Assembly: GCF_000515335.1 (NCBI RefSeq)
Contig: NZ_KI911563.1
Location: 3,000,936 to 3,064,935 of the forward strand
Origin: Cohnella panacarvi Gsoil 349
GTDB lineage: Bacteria; Bacillota; Bacilli; Paenibacillales; Paenibacillaceae
DNA: 64,000 bases
Reading direction: 5' to 3'
Shown: one piece after another, positions 49,733-58,230 of the stretch
How the letters are laid out: every line of letters starts with the position of its first letter
Position numbering within the stretch: position 1 is the stretch's first letter
Made by a program: the position numbers and the translations under genes
The notes under the pieces: generated by a model
What the model saw: the letters and a program-made list of their open reading frames with translations, nothing else
What the model was told of the DNA's origin: nothing
Database searches by the model: none

Positions 49733-51259
49733 ATGAACGGTATTCAAAACAGTTCAAGAAGATGGTGGATCTTAGGGGTATTGGCGTTAAGCATGCTGGT
49801 GATCGGACTCGACATGACGGTGCTTAATCTAGCGATGCCTGTATTGGCAGATGAGTTGCACGCGACGACCAGCCAATTGCAATGGTTCGCTAACGCCTAT
49901 AATCTGGTGCTGGCAGCGGCTTTATTGCCGGCAGGTTTGCTGGGAGACCGGTTCGGCAGCAAGAGAATATTGCTCTCCGCCCTGCTCTTGTTCGGAGGGG
50001 CGTCGCTCGCATGCGCGCTGGCAGAGGATTCGGGTTTTCTTATCGCGGGAAGAGCCGTGCTAGGGTTGGGGGCGGCGCTAATGATGCCGGCTTCCTTGTC
50101 GATGCTGCCTGTCCTGTTTAAAGAGGAAGAGAGACCGAAAGCGATGAGAATCTGGGTTACGGCGACCGCGCTCGGCATGCCTCTTGGCCCTATATTGGGA
50201 GGCTGGCTGCTGGATGAGTATGCATGGGGATCGATATTCTGGATGAATATTCCGATCGTAGCGATCTCTTCGATAGCCGTCGCGCTAATGTTCCCAAGAA
50301 GCGACGGCGGCAATCGGAATAGAGCGGATATTCCCGGCATCCTGTTATCAAGCGGGGGGCTGGCCGCATTGACTTACGGGGTGACAAGGTCGGGTGACGA
50401 AGGTTGGGGGGACGAACTAACGATTCTATTCGTCGCGGCAAGCGTCCTATTGCTCATCGCGTTCGTATGGCGTCAACGCAAAGCCTCTCATCCGCTCGTT
50501 CCGTTAGCGCTGTTCCGTGCACGCAGATTCGCTTGGGGGGCTTCGCTCGCAACGCTCGTCAATAGCGCGATGTTCGGCGTGTTGTTCGGATTGCCGCTTT
50601 TCTTCCAAGCGGTGAACGGCGTCAATTCGCAGACGACGGGACTGCGCATCCTGCCGTTGATCGGCGGATTGATCGTCGGCGCGCAGTTATCAGGGAAACT
50701 AATCGCGCGATTAGGCGACAAGGCGATCGTCGCGATCGGCTTCTCTTTGATGGCGATCGGACTCGGTCTTGGCGCGTTGACAGACGTCTCGACGGGATAT
50801 GTCTATATCGCATGTTGGGTTGCGCTAGGCGGCGTCGGCATCGGCTTCGCATTGCCTGCGGCGATGGATGCCGCATTAGGAGCATTGCCTGCCGAGAGCA
50901 GCGGCATCGGCTCGGCGCTGACGATGGCGATGAGGCAAGTCGGAGGTACGCTCGGCGTCGCGCTTCTAGGCGCGATTCTGAATGCCGCGTATCGCCGGGA
51001 TCTGCCCATCGACGGGATAACGGGCGAAGCTGCGGAAGCGATGCGATCGAACGTAACCTCGGGCATCGCCGTTGCCAGGCAATTGAATTCCGCCGATTTG
51101 CTGGCATCGGTGAGGGGAGCTTTCGTTAGCGGCATGGATGCCATGCTGTGGGCAAGCGGCAGTATAGCCGTTCTCGGGCTCCTGCTAACGCTAGCTTTTA
51201 TGACGAATAAGAAAAAAGCGAACGCGACTTCCGGGACGAGCGATCAGGTGAACCTCTAA
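49733..51259 (+). CDS. MFS exporter, DHA2 (14-membrane-segment) family
   Basis: A 508-residue proton-driven drug/metabolite exporter. It shows LDMTVLNLAMPVLADEL in the first segment (motif D1 of the QacA/EmrB group), GDRFGSKRI in loop 2-3 (motif A), a long series of hydrophobic segments consistent with 14 and the GxxxGPxxGG-like LGMPLGPILGGWL (motif C) typical of antiporters. ATG at 49733 follows AAGGAGGCAGGAAA. It is controlled by the adjacent TetR via the shared operator. The next gene, the isoprenoid-synthase-like protein, follows after 98 bp on the same strand and may be co-transcribed. Confidence 0.92.
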   Translation: MNGIQNSSRRWWILGVLALSMLVIGLDMTVLNLAMPVLADELHATTSQLQWFANAYNLVLAAALLPAGLLGDRFGSKRILLSALLLFGGASLACALAEDSGFLIAGRAVLGLGAALMMPASLSMLPVLFKEEERPKAMRIWVTATALGMPLGPILGGWLLDEYAWGSIFWMNIPIVAISSIAVALMFPRSDGGNRNRADIPGILLSSGGLAALTYGVTRSGDEGWGDELTILFVAASVLLLIAFVWRQRKASHPLVPLALFRARRFAWGASLATLVNSAMFGVLFGLPLFFQAVNGVNSQTTGLRILPLIGGLIVGAQLSGKLIARLGDKAIVAIGFSLMAIGLGLGALTDVSTGYVYIACWVALGGVGIGFALPAAMDAALGALPAESSGIGSALTMAMRQVGGTLGVALLGAILNAAYRRDLPIDGITGEAAEAMRSNVTSGIAVARQLNSADLLASVRGAFVSGMDAMLWASGSIAVLGLLLTLAFMTNKKKANATSGTSDQVNL

Positions 51260-51357
51260 CGGGACGGGACCAATAGACGAGGCACTCGTTAATCGGGGCG
51301 CGGAGATGATACACTTGGTTCAAGTCGTCCATATGAAAAAGCGGGAGTTGCGAGAAT

Positions 51358-52299
51358 ATGCCGGAGATGCAGGAATATCGCGAGGAAATAGAGTTCGTAT
51401 TTGCGGAAGCGTCGAATGAAATGAAGGAACTTCCGCCTATATTCCGCGAACGGGCGCAGGCGTTACTGACGACTAGCAACCCGTTATGCAATGGGGGAAG
51501 GGCGAATCGGATCAGTTACTTGCTGCCGTACTGGATGCGGGAGCTGACGAACAGCCCGTCCGCGTTGTGCCGCGATATGGCGGTCGGCAATATTTACGCG
51601 ATGCTTCGTTATTTCCTGCTGGACGATGCGATGGACGGGATCGAGAGGAGCGGGGGAACGCTAAGACGTTCCTTGGCCCTTGGCCAGCTGCTCGAGGAAC
51701 GGTTCAGACGGCGCTACGGCCGTCACTTTCCGCACGGTTCCGAGCTGTGGGGCTGCTACAGCAAATACGTAGAGGAGTGGGCGACAGCGGTTCATTCGGA
51801 AACGGAAAAACCGATCGACCCGAACGACTTCGCGCGGTTGGCCCGGAAAGCGGCACCCGTCAAACTAGGCGCGAGCGGGTTGTTGCTGCATGCCGGAATG
51901 CCGGATCGAATTCCGGATACGGAGCATGCCGTCGACCTGGCTCTTGCCGTGCTCCAGATGTCCGATGATTGGAACGATTGGAAGGAAGACCTGTCCGAAC
52001 CGAATGGCAACGCGTTCCTGTCGATCGTACGCGCGGATCTTCCGCCGGCGGAGGCGCTGGATGAACATAAGGTCGGGACGGCCATCTACCACCGTAATGC
52101 CGTTGACCGTCTTGCGGACATTGCCGAGACCTATGTGGAACAGATCGGGCGGATTCCCAACCAACCTGGCGGGCTGCTCGCATTCGCCGATACCGTCGCC
52201 CGGGGAATCCGGACAGTCGCCCTGCGCGTAGAGAATGACAAACGCAGCTTGGCTGAAGAAGGCGCATTCGCGCACTGGTTGTCGAAAATAACAGAATAA
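51358..52299 (+). CDS. Class 1 isoprenoid-synthase-fold protein (ComQ-like prenyltransferase candidate)
   Basis: A 313-residue all-helical protein with both metal-binding motifs of trans-isoprenyl diphosphate synthases: first Asp-rich motif DDAMD (89-93) in MLRYFLLDDAMDG, and second DDWND with WKED (203-211), followed by NGNAFLSI. In this fold they bind Mg-diphosphate of an allylic substrate. The size and single-domain layout fit ComQ-type enzymes that prenylate a peptide Trp rather than chain-elongating synthases. It lies 71 bp before a RiPP precursor gene ending in N-W-S, which suggests peptide prenylation; a small terpene synthase is the alternative. ATG at 51358 has GGGAG about 10 nt upstream. 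No signal peptide. Confidence 0.78.
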   Translation: MPEMQEYREEIEFVFAEASNEMKELPPIFRERAQALLTTSNPLCNGGRANRISYLLPYWMRELTNSPSALCRDMAVGNIYAMLRYFLLDDAMDGIERSGGTLRRSLALGQLLEERFRRRYGRHFPHGSELWGCYSKYVEEWATAVHSETEKPIDPNDFARLARKAAPVKLGASGLLLHAGMPDRIPDTEHAVDLALAVLQMSDDWNDWKEDLSEPNGNAFLSIVRADLPPAEALDEHKVGTAIYHRNAVDRLADIAETYVEQIGRIPNQPGGLLAFADTVARGIRTVALRVENDKRSLAEEGAFAHWLSKITE

Positions 52300-52329
52300 T
52301 GACACATTTTGTATGCGGGATGGTATGAT
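52300..52329 (+). promoter_or_regulatory. Possible own promoter of the precursor gene
   Basis: TGACAC (52300-52305) is 18 nt from TATGAT (52324-52329), which carries the extended -10 TGG in front. A small hairpin GTAGGC-AATA-GCCTAC (52330-52345) follows in the leader. It would give the peptide mRNA a supply independent of the enzyme gene. Confidence 0.45.
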
Positions 52330-52370
52330 GTAGGCAATAGCCTACTTTCTCTATGAAAGGTTGTCATTCC

Positions 52371-52619
52371 ATGTCCTTGAACTCCTTGAAAGTACAGATC
52401 ATTCAGAAAGCATGGGAAGATCCAACGTTTAAGGCGCAACTGCTAGCCGACCCGCGCAAGGCGTTGCAAGCATCGTTCGGTATCGAGCTTCCGGAGGGGA
52501 TTAACCTGAAGGTAGTGGAAGAGACTCCGTCCGACTACTACTTAGTCATTCCGCCTAATCCGGCAGAGCTCGAAGCTCCGCTAACTGAGCCGGGCAATCT
52601 TCGATATAATTGGAGTTAA
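52371..52619 (+). CDS. NHLP-type RiPP precursor peptide ending in Asn-Trp-Ser
   Basis: An 82-residue peptide. Residues 5-65 are the nitrile-hydratase-alpha-like leader (TIGR03793/NHLP type): IIQKAWEDPTFKAQLLADP, ALQASFGIELPEG and VEETPSDYYLVIPPNP match it throughout. The tail after the leader is APLTEPGNLRYNWS, with Trp81 penultimate and Tyr79 next to it. There is no Cys and only two hydroxyl residues in the tail, which argues against a lanthipeptide or thiazole product. ATG at 52371 has AAAGGT about 9 nt upstream; ATG at 52353 adds six residues and has none. The adjacent isoprenoid-fold enzyme is the only candidate modifying enzyme in the window. Stop overlaps the convergent kinase stop by 4 bp. 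Confidence 0.85.
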   Translation: MSLNSLKVQIIQKAWEDPTFKAQLLADPRKALQASFGIELPEGINLKVVEETPSDYYLVIPPNPAELEAPLTEPGNLRYNWS

Positions 52620-54508
52620 CCTTGATTCGAACAAGGGAACCGAATCGTCGCTTCGGTTCCTTTGCCTATTTCGCTGCGAAATTCAAGCGTTCCTTTCATG
52701 ACTTCTATGATGCGGAATGTGACCATAAGTCCTAAGCCCGTCCCTTTGGTTTTCGTAGAGAAATAGGGATTGCCTAGCTTGGCGAGCTGCTCCTCGTCCA
52801 TCCCGTGTCCGTTATCGGATATCCGTATGAACACCGTTGAATTTTCCTCGTAAGCTTTTACCTCTATTTTCCCGTTATCCTGCAAAGATTCGGCGCTATT
52901 CTTCAGCATATTGATCAGCGCCTGTTTGAACTTGGACGGGCTGCCGACGATCGTCAGAGGATTATCGGGCGCGTCTATATGCAGAACACCGCCGTTCAGC
53001 ATGACCATCGGATGGATGATCATGGCGATCGTGTCCAATTGCTGCTTGACGTCCATCGAGACCATCACTTCCTGCTCGGGTTTGGCGAACGTTAAGTAAT
53101 CCGTAATGATGGCGGCTGCCCGGTCCAGTTCGCTGATGGCCATGCCGAACTGAATCCGGTTCTCCTCGCCCGCTTTGCTCGAGAGCAGCTGCAGGAAGCC
53201 TCTCGTCACTTGCAGCGGGTTGCGGATTTCATGGGCGATGGAAGCGGCCATTTCGCTGAGAATCCGCATTCTCTCCGTTTTCTCGAGCTGACTGTTGAAT
53301 AGTGCCAGCTCTTGGGAGTAGGAGAGCAGCTTCGCGTAGTCGGCGGCTATTATTCGATTCAAATTCATGACAAGACAAGCGATCAGGAACACGAGGCCGA
53401 ACTTCCACAAGATGAACTCGTGCATGCCGTGCCCGACGAAGAGGATGGTCATATCGGCGATGCCGGAGATCGCAAAGGCGATAATACCGATCGATAGCAG
53501 CATGGAGTTACCATATCGCCGATAGGCATTCCGAACGGCCAGGACGATCGTGATGAGCAATTGCGCCATGACTAGCGGCGCAAAAATCCAGAACGTAAAC
53601 AGTTTGTAATAGAAATATAACGACCCGCCGACGGTTTGGTATACGACCATGACGGCGAAACACGGGATATAATAACCGAGTAGCCACTTCTCGGCTTTCG
53701 TCAGCCAAACATAGGGTTCGTCGAAAGAACGGATAATGAAGTAGAACAGGGCCGGACCGAGAATGAGAATGAACGTATCGAACAAGAAGAAGAGTATGGG
53801 GCCGAAATCCGGATAGTAATGGTAAGGCAGCGATGAATTAGTGACGATCAGCATGCCCGTAGACAGGATGAACAAACCGAGCGCGTTCGCCGTCTTCGTT
53901 AATTTCCCGTCGAAAAAACCGGTCGAGACGAGCATAATCAGTCCGAGGAAGGCGATCGCGGCTCCGAGCAGCACGTTCGGAAGCATCTGGCGAACGTTCA
54001 GGGTGCTCAGGGTAGCGAACTCGCCGACTCGAACGGGACTGCCGATCCCGGCTCTCTCCGTAGATTCGATACGAATATATAGATTCGATTCGGTCGGTTT
54101 GGCCGTTAGCGGAACCAACACGATGTTGCGCTCGAAATCATAGCCGCGAGAGGAGCGATAGATGGGCTCGGCATCTTCGAATACGGTGACATCGAGCCCG
54201 TATAGCTTCGTAATCAACAGACCCGGATGGTGATAGGGGGACGTGGGCGGTACGACGATATGCACCCAGGAGCCTGCGGCTCCGCTCGGCAACTCGGTAA
54301 GAGGGCGATCCGCCGTTGTGGAATGCCAAGTTAAATCCGCGGAAGGAGTCATGCCCGACAGCTCCGACTTCTGAATCCAAGCCATGTTCCATTCGGTCAC
54401 GGATTGGATGGTTTCGTCGCCATTGGTTTTCGTAGAGAAGGTTGACATAATGGCAAGTACGATACAGACGATCACCAAGATCATGACGGGTTGCCTAAAA
54501 TTACGCAT
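52616..54508 (-). CDS. Orphan sensor kinase with 7TM sensor and extracytoplasmic domain
   Basis: A 630-residue membrane kinase. An N-terminal membrane segment (8-24) is followed by an extracytoplasmic beta domain (about 30-175, 7TMR-DISM-like) and seven membrane segments (about 178-382). Then come HisKA with AHEIRNPLQVTRGFLQLL (His426), the N box (LINMLKNSAESL), G1 (DNGHGM) and G2 (GTGLGLMVTFRII). The HEIRNPL-GFLQLL signature is shared with sporulation kinases that feed Spo0F, and no response regulator gene is adjacent. The TAA overlaps the precursor peptide's stop tail-to-tail. Whether it senses that peptide is speculation from proximity. Confidence 0.88.
   Translation of the reverse strand: MRNFRQPVMILVIVCIVLAIMSTFSTKTNGDETIQSVTEWNMAWIQKSELSGMTPSADLTWHSTTADRPLTELPSGAAGSWVHIVVPPTSPYHHPGLLITKLYGLDVTVFEDAEPIYRSSRGYDFERNIVLVPLTAKPTESNLYIRIESTERAGIGSPVRVGEFATLSTLNVRQMLPNVLLGAAIAFLGLIMLVSTGFFDGKLTKTANALGLFILSTGMLIVTNSSLPYHYYPDFGPILFFLFDTFILILGPALFYFIIRSFDEPYVWLTKAEKWLLGYYIPCFAVMVVYQTVGGSLYFYYKLFTFWIFAPLVMAQLLITIVLAVRNAYRRYGNSMLLSIGIIAFAISGIADMTILFVGHGMHEFILWKFGLVFLIACLVMNLNRIIAADYAKLLSYSQELALFNSQLEKTERMRILSEMAASIAHEIRNPLQVTRGFLQLLSSKAGEENRIQFGMAISELDRAAAIITDYLTFAKPEQEVMVSMDVKQQLDTIAMIIHPMVMLNGGVLHIDAPDNPLTIVGSPSKFKQALINMLKNSAESLQDNGKIEVKAYEENSTVFIRISDNGHGMDEEQLAKLGNPYFSTKTKGTGLGLMVTFRIIEVMKGTLEFRSEIGKGTEATIRFPCSNQG
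52636..52663 (+). terminator. Terminator of the precursor gene, inside the kinase 3' end
   Basis: GGAACCGAA (52636-52644) and TTCGGTTCC (52652-52660), then TTTG. It lies 17 bp after the precursor stop and within the last codons of the opposing kinase gene. Confidence 0.55.
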
Positions 54509-54633
54509 GAGACACCTCGATAGGTCCGGGAGTTATAACCTACCATTTCGACATGACTCGGGATCGATCCTGTAAAAAATGACATTTTATTTAAAAAAGC
54601 GACAAAACGAGGGAGAGGGGCAGCCTGGCGATC

Positions 54634-55386
54634 TCACTCCATGACTAGTCCGCCGGTTACGGGCGTGTAGGTTCCGGTCAAGAACCGCGCTCCGTCTCCC
54701 GCGAGGAAAGCGATGACCTCCGCCACGTCTTCCGGCTCCGCGATCCGTCCGAGCGGCGTGAAGCTGCCGATCACGCGGGCCTCCTCTTCGGCGATCGCCG
54801 AGCGTTCATCGGATCTCACGAAGCCGGGAGCGACGACGTTCGCCGAAATTCCGGAAGGTCCGAATTCCTGGGCGATATAGCGGGCGAAAGCGTCGAGCCC
54901 GCCCATCGCCGTTCCGAAGGCGATATACTCCGGGGTAGGATCTTTGCCTTCCGTGCCGGATAGATAGACGATCCGGCCGGAATGCTGCGCCATCATCGCA
55001 GGGATGACGGCCTTCGTCGGCTCGAACGCGGCTTTCAATTCCTCCGTGAGCTGCCGTTCGAATCGTTCCCAAGAGAGTTCGGCGAAAGCCGCGGCATTCG
55101 CGCCGACGCGGGCATTGCAGACAAGAACGTCGATACGTCCGAATGCGCTCACCGTATCGGCTGCGATTCGGGCCATCTCTTCCGCGCTGCGGACATTCGC
55201 TTGCATCGACGCCGCTTCTCCGCCTCGCGCGACGATCTCGGACACGACCGACTCGGCGTCTAGGCGATGCCGACTATCGTCGCTGACCACGACCTTTGCG
55301 CCTTGACTTGCCAGTTGCAAGCACGTCGCTCGTCCGACGCCTCGGGCACCGCCGGTAACAATCGCAACTTTTCCCAGTAAGGACAT
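54634..55386 (-). CDS. Short-chain dehydrogenase/reductase-fold protein with degenerate catalytic residues
   Basis: A 250-residue Rossmann-fold protein of the FabG type. The nucleotide-binding TGGARGVGRA (11-20) is intact, and Ser143 (YLSGTEG) is present. At the catalytic helix, where relatives read Y-G-T-A-K, it has F157-G-T-A-M161, and the tetrad Asn region reads EELKAAF. So Tyr and Lys are lost unless Y154 substitutes. It may bind NAD(P) without normal reductase activity. ATG at 55386 follows GGGGGAGG on the complement; the longer frame from 55515 overlaps the upstream gene. It lies 5 bp behind the WYL gene, same operon. Confidence 0.85.
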   Translation of the reverse strand: MSLLGKVAIVTGGARGVGRATCLQLASQGAKVVVSDDSRHRLDAESVVSEIVARGGEAASMQANVRSAEEMARIAADTVSAFGRIDVLVCNARVGANAAAFAELSWERFERQLTEELKAAFEPTKAVIPAMMAQHSGRIVYLSGTEGKDPTPEYIAFGTAMGGLDAFARYIAQEFGPSGISANVVAPGFVRSDERSAIAEEEARVIGSFTPLGRIAEPEDVAEVIAFLAGDGARFLTGTYTPVTGGLVME

Positions 55387-55391
55387 GGTTC

Positions 55392-56348
55392 TCAAACCTC
55401 CCCCTGATATTGACTCGCAATCTCCGTCGCAATCCGCTTGATTTTCAAGGCAATAGAAGCAGGCTCTAGCACTAGCACATCCGTCATGAAATAGAGCACG
55501 GTGCCGATCAGCCATCTCTCGTTCGGATAAGTCGTTCGCACCAGCAACTGCCCGTCCGGCAGCCGCTCGATTTCGCTTTCGTCGAAGCGATCCAATACGG
55601 ACACGGCCGCGGATGCCTTAAACCGCAGTACGGCCTGAATCGGCGTATCCGCCGCGTCCTTCTCGGGCTTCTTCCATCTCTCGTTCAGCTCCGCAAGCGA
55701 TTTCTCCCGACGAGTGAAGGATTCCGGCTGCACGCTCCATTCTCGGATTCGCGACAGCTTAAAGATTCGGTAATCTCCGCGCAACCGGCAATAGCCGTGA
55801 AGATACCAAGAATACGTCTTCAGCACAAGCGCCATCGGCTCCACCTCGCGCTCTTGCTCGCCGCTGCCCCTGCTCGTGTACTTAAATCGAATAAGCTTCC
55901 TATCGTTCACCGCTTGGCGAAGCGAATCGTATCGGCTGCGATCCTCCTCGCTGTTCTTCCAAGGGGTGAAATCGACCTGAATGCGCTCGCCCTCTTCCGC
56001 CCGGCCCTTCTCCGCCGTCGCCACCATCGCGCCGACTTTGCTCAGAAGAAGATCCATATTTGAGCGATCGTAGGCTTTGGTCGATTCGAGGCCGCGCAGC
56101 GCGGTCGAGAGGGCGGTCAGTTCGTCCAAGGACAGCAGCTGTCGATCCAGCCGGAAACTGTCCATAATCTCGTAGCCGCCCTCCGTGCCGGTATAGGAGA
56201 CGATGGGAATGCCCGCTTGACCTAGCGTATCGAGGTCGCGATAGATGGTGCGCAAGGACACTTCAAGCCGCTCGGCCAATTCCTGCGCCTGCACTCGCTT
56301 TCGATTGAGCAGCAAGATCGTAATCGTCATTAATCGCTCAAGCTTCAT
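55392..56348 (-). CDS. WYL-domain transcriptional regulator (YafY type)
   Basis: A 318-residue regulator: N-terminal winged helix (about 1-58, RVQAQELAERLEVSLRTIYRD), WYL domain (about 135-210, IRFKYTSRGSGEQEREVEPM, then YSWYLHGYCRLR) and a C-terminal extension. On the complement it lies between the MFS gene (42 bp upstream) and the SDR gene (5 bp downstream), so all three probably form one operon. A TGACAG/CTGTCA palindrome before the MFS gene is its likely target (inference). Confidence 0.9.
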   Translation of the reverse strand: MKLERLMTITILLLNRKRVQAQELAERLEVSLRTIYRDLDTLGQAGIPIVSYTGTEGGYEIMDSFRLDRQLLSLDELTALSTALRGLESTKAYDRSNMDLLLSKVGAMVATAEKGRAEEGERIQVDFTPWKNSEEDRSRYDSLRQAVNDRKLIRFKYTSRGSGEQEREVEPMALVLKTYSWYLHGYCRLRGDYRIFKLSRIREWSVQPESFTRREKSLAELNERWKKPEKDAADTPIQAVLRFKASAAVSVLDRFDESEIERLPDGQLLVRTTYPNERWLIGTVLYFMTDVLVLEPASIALKIKRIATEIASQYQGEV

Positions 56349-56390
56349 CGTTATCTCTCCTATCCGGCATGCCTATCGCCGATATGTCGA

Positions 56391-57920
56391 TTAATGCGCA
56401 GTCGCGAATCCTTCTCCCTCGGCTTCGGGGTCCATTTTATCCTTCGTCATCAGGAACGCGGCGATCAGTGCCAGCCCTGCGGGAATAAGGCTCCAAGCGA
56501 AGGTTGTTCCGATAGAGCTCGACAGCCCGCTTGTGATCGTATCGAGAAGCTGCGAATCGATGGACTCGCGAAACTCCGGGATCAGAAGCGAATGCGGATC
56601 GCTTATATCCAAGTCCGGCGGCAGCGCCGCGCTGCCCGAACCGATCGAATGCGTGAGCTTGGACAGCAGGCTATGGCTCTGCACGATACCGAAGATCGTA
56701 ATGCCGAGCGCCATGCCGAGCGACCGGTTGAAATTCAACGTCGAGCTCGCAGCCCCGCGCTGAGCTACGGGGAACGAATGAAGCACGGAAGAGCCCAATA
56801 CCGAGAAAGAAGCGCCGATCCCCAGACCGATTAGAATCATGATGATCGTAATGAGAAGTCGAGAAGATTCTACTGTAATTTGCGAGAGCATAACAAGACC
56901 CGTCAAGAGCAATGCGAGCGTCCCCATCATAATCGTGCGGTACTGCAGCTTGGTCATCAGCATTCCGCCAAGCGTCGCGGTTACGACCGAGCCGATCATC
57001 ATCGGCAGTAAAGTCAGTCCCGAATTGGAGGCGGAACCGCCAAGCACGCCTTGCACGTAGATCGGAATGAAGATCGCAGCCGTCATGTAAGCGGCGCCGC
57101 TAAGCATGGCAACCAGATTGCTCGTCGCGTACAGTCTGCTGCGGAACAAGCGGAACGAGATGATCGGCTCCGCGGCTTTTTTTTCCACCCGAATAAGCAA
57201 CAGCGTAAGGATCGCGAAACCGGCGAACAGACCGATAATTTGCGGAGAACCCCAGGCGTACGTTTTGCCGCCCAGTTCAAGTCCGAATATGCAGCAGACG
57301 ACGGCTCCCACGAGAAGGACGGAACCCGCCCAGTCGATCTTTTGCTTCGAATGCTCCGCCGTTTCCTTGTAGAGCAAGGCAATGATGAGCAGGGCGATAA
57401 AGCCCAGCGGCAGATTGATATAGAAGATCCAGGTCCAATCGATGTGATCGGTGATGTATCCGCCCAGCAGCGGCCCGATGACGCTCGATAGACCGAACAC
57501 GGCGCCGAACGCCCCCATCATTTTCCCGCGGTCTTTAGGAGACACGACATCGAACACGATCGTGAACGCAATGGATACCATCGCTCCGGCTCCGACCCCT
57601 TGAACCGCCCGATAAAGACTTAGTTCGACGATCGTGGATGCCATTCCGCACAAAGCGGAGCCGATCATGAACACGATAATCCCGAAGATGAAGAAGCGCT
57701 TGCGGCCGTACATATCCGAAAGCTTGCCGAAGATCGGCATGCAGGCCATCTCCGCGACCATATACGCCGAGGTGACCCATACGAACTTATCGAGTCCCCC
57801 CATCTCTCCGACGATCGTTCCCATCGCCGTTGCCACGATCGTGTTGTCCATAGAGGCCATGAGGATCGCAAGCAACAACCCTCCTACGATTACCGCGACT
57901 TTGTTCTGAAGTTTGGCCAC
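56391..57920 (-). CDS. MFS exporter, DHA2 family
   Basis: A 509-residue 14-segment exporter. MASMDNTIVATAMGTIVGEM (motif D1), GKLSDMYGRKRFF (motif A) and IGPLLGGYITDHIDWTWIFYINLPLG (motif C region) are typical of the EmrB/QacA group. GTG at 57920 follows GGAATGGTAACGC on the complement. It heads a probable operon with the WYL regulator and SDR. The substrate is unknown. Confidence 0.92.
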   Translation of the reverse strand: MAKLQNKVAVIVGGLLLAILMASMDNTIVATAMGTIVGEMGGLDKFVWVTSAYMVAEMACMPIFGKLSDMYGRKRFFIFGIIVFMIGSALCGMASTIVELSLYRAVQGVGAGAMVSIAFTIVFDVVSPKDRGKMMGAFGAVFGLSSVIGPLLGGYITDHIDWTWIFYINLPLGFIALLIIALLYKETAEHSKQKIDWAGSVLLVGAVVCCIFGLELGGKTYAWGSPQIIGLFAGFAILTLLLIRVEKKAAEPIISFRLFRSRLYATSNLVAMLSGAAYMTAAIFIPIYVQGVLGGSASNSGLTLLPMMIGSVVTATLGGMLMTKLQYRTIMMGTLALLLTGLVMLSQITVESSRLLITIIMILIGLGIGASFSVLGSSVLHSFPVAQRGAASSTLNFNRSLGMALGITIFGIVQSHSLLSKLTHSIGSGSAALPPDLDISDPHSLLIPEFRESIDSQLLDTITSGLSSSIGTTFAWSLIPAGLALIAAFLMTKDKMDPEAEGEGFATAH

Positions 57921-57993
57921 GCGTTACCATTCCTTTCTTGATCCTATATTGATGGTTGAGCCATCATCTAGGTTCATCTTAAGCTACCGTTGT

Positions 57994-58009
57994 TGACAGC
58001 AGTCTGTCA
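57994..58009. promoter_or_regulatory. WYL-type operator before the MFS operon
   Basis: TGACAGCAGTCTGTCA is an exact inverted repeat (6-bp arms, 4-bp spacer) followed by GGGA, nearly identical to the palindrome at 62424 between the other WYL gene and dinB-like gene. Confidence 0.65.
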
Positions 58010-58059
58010 GGGAGAGAACGGCTCTTTTAATTTCTAAAACTCATTTATTTCGTCAGAAA

Positions 58060-58095
58060 AGGCAGGTACCGTGTATATTCGGTAACCTGCCCTTA
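58060..58095 (-). terminator. Terminator downstream of the adenine methylase
   Basis: GGCAGGTACC (58061-58070) pairs with GGTAACCTGCC (58081-58091) with one irregularity; on the complement it is followed by TTTTCTG. Confidence 0.65.
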
Positions 58096-58230
58096 AAATT
58101 GGTTTTGTAATGTGTACTTCTAAGACGAATTTGTTGAAGAATTCACCGTAATAGTAACAAGATCAGGCGTGTCATAAGTTATGGCTGATCTCAAAAATTA
58201 TAGTGTGCAGAGCCTTCATCGAATATATAT

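Larger units (their letters stand above)
57921..58230. other. 310-bp gap: MFS promoter region and methylase terminator
   Basis: It holds the TGACAG/CTGTCA operator (57994-58009) and the methylase terminator (about 58060-58095), and marks the change from balanced to AT-rich DNA. No coding frame seen. Confidence 0.5.

Noticed and set aside
51300-51410. Short frame MIHLVQVVHMKKRELREYAG before the isoprenoid-fold gene
   Set aside because: Overlaps the enzyme start in another frame, no ribosome site; not a convincing second precursor.
57994-58009. TTGACA here as a plus-strand promoter
   Set aside because: The hexamer is part of the palindrome; genes downstream on that strand are absent.
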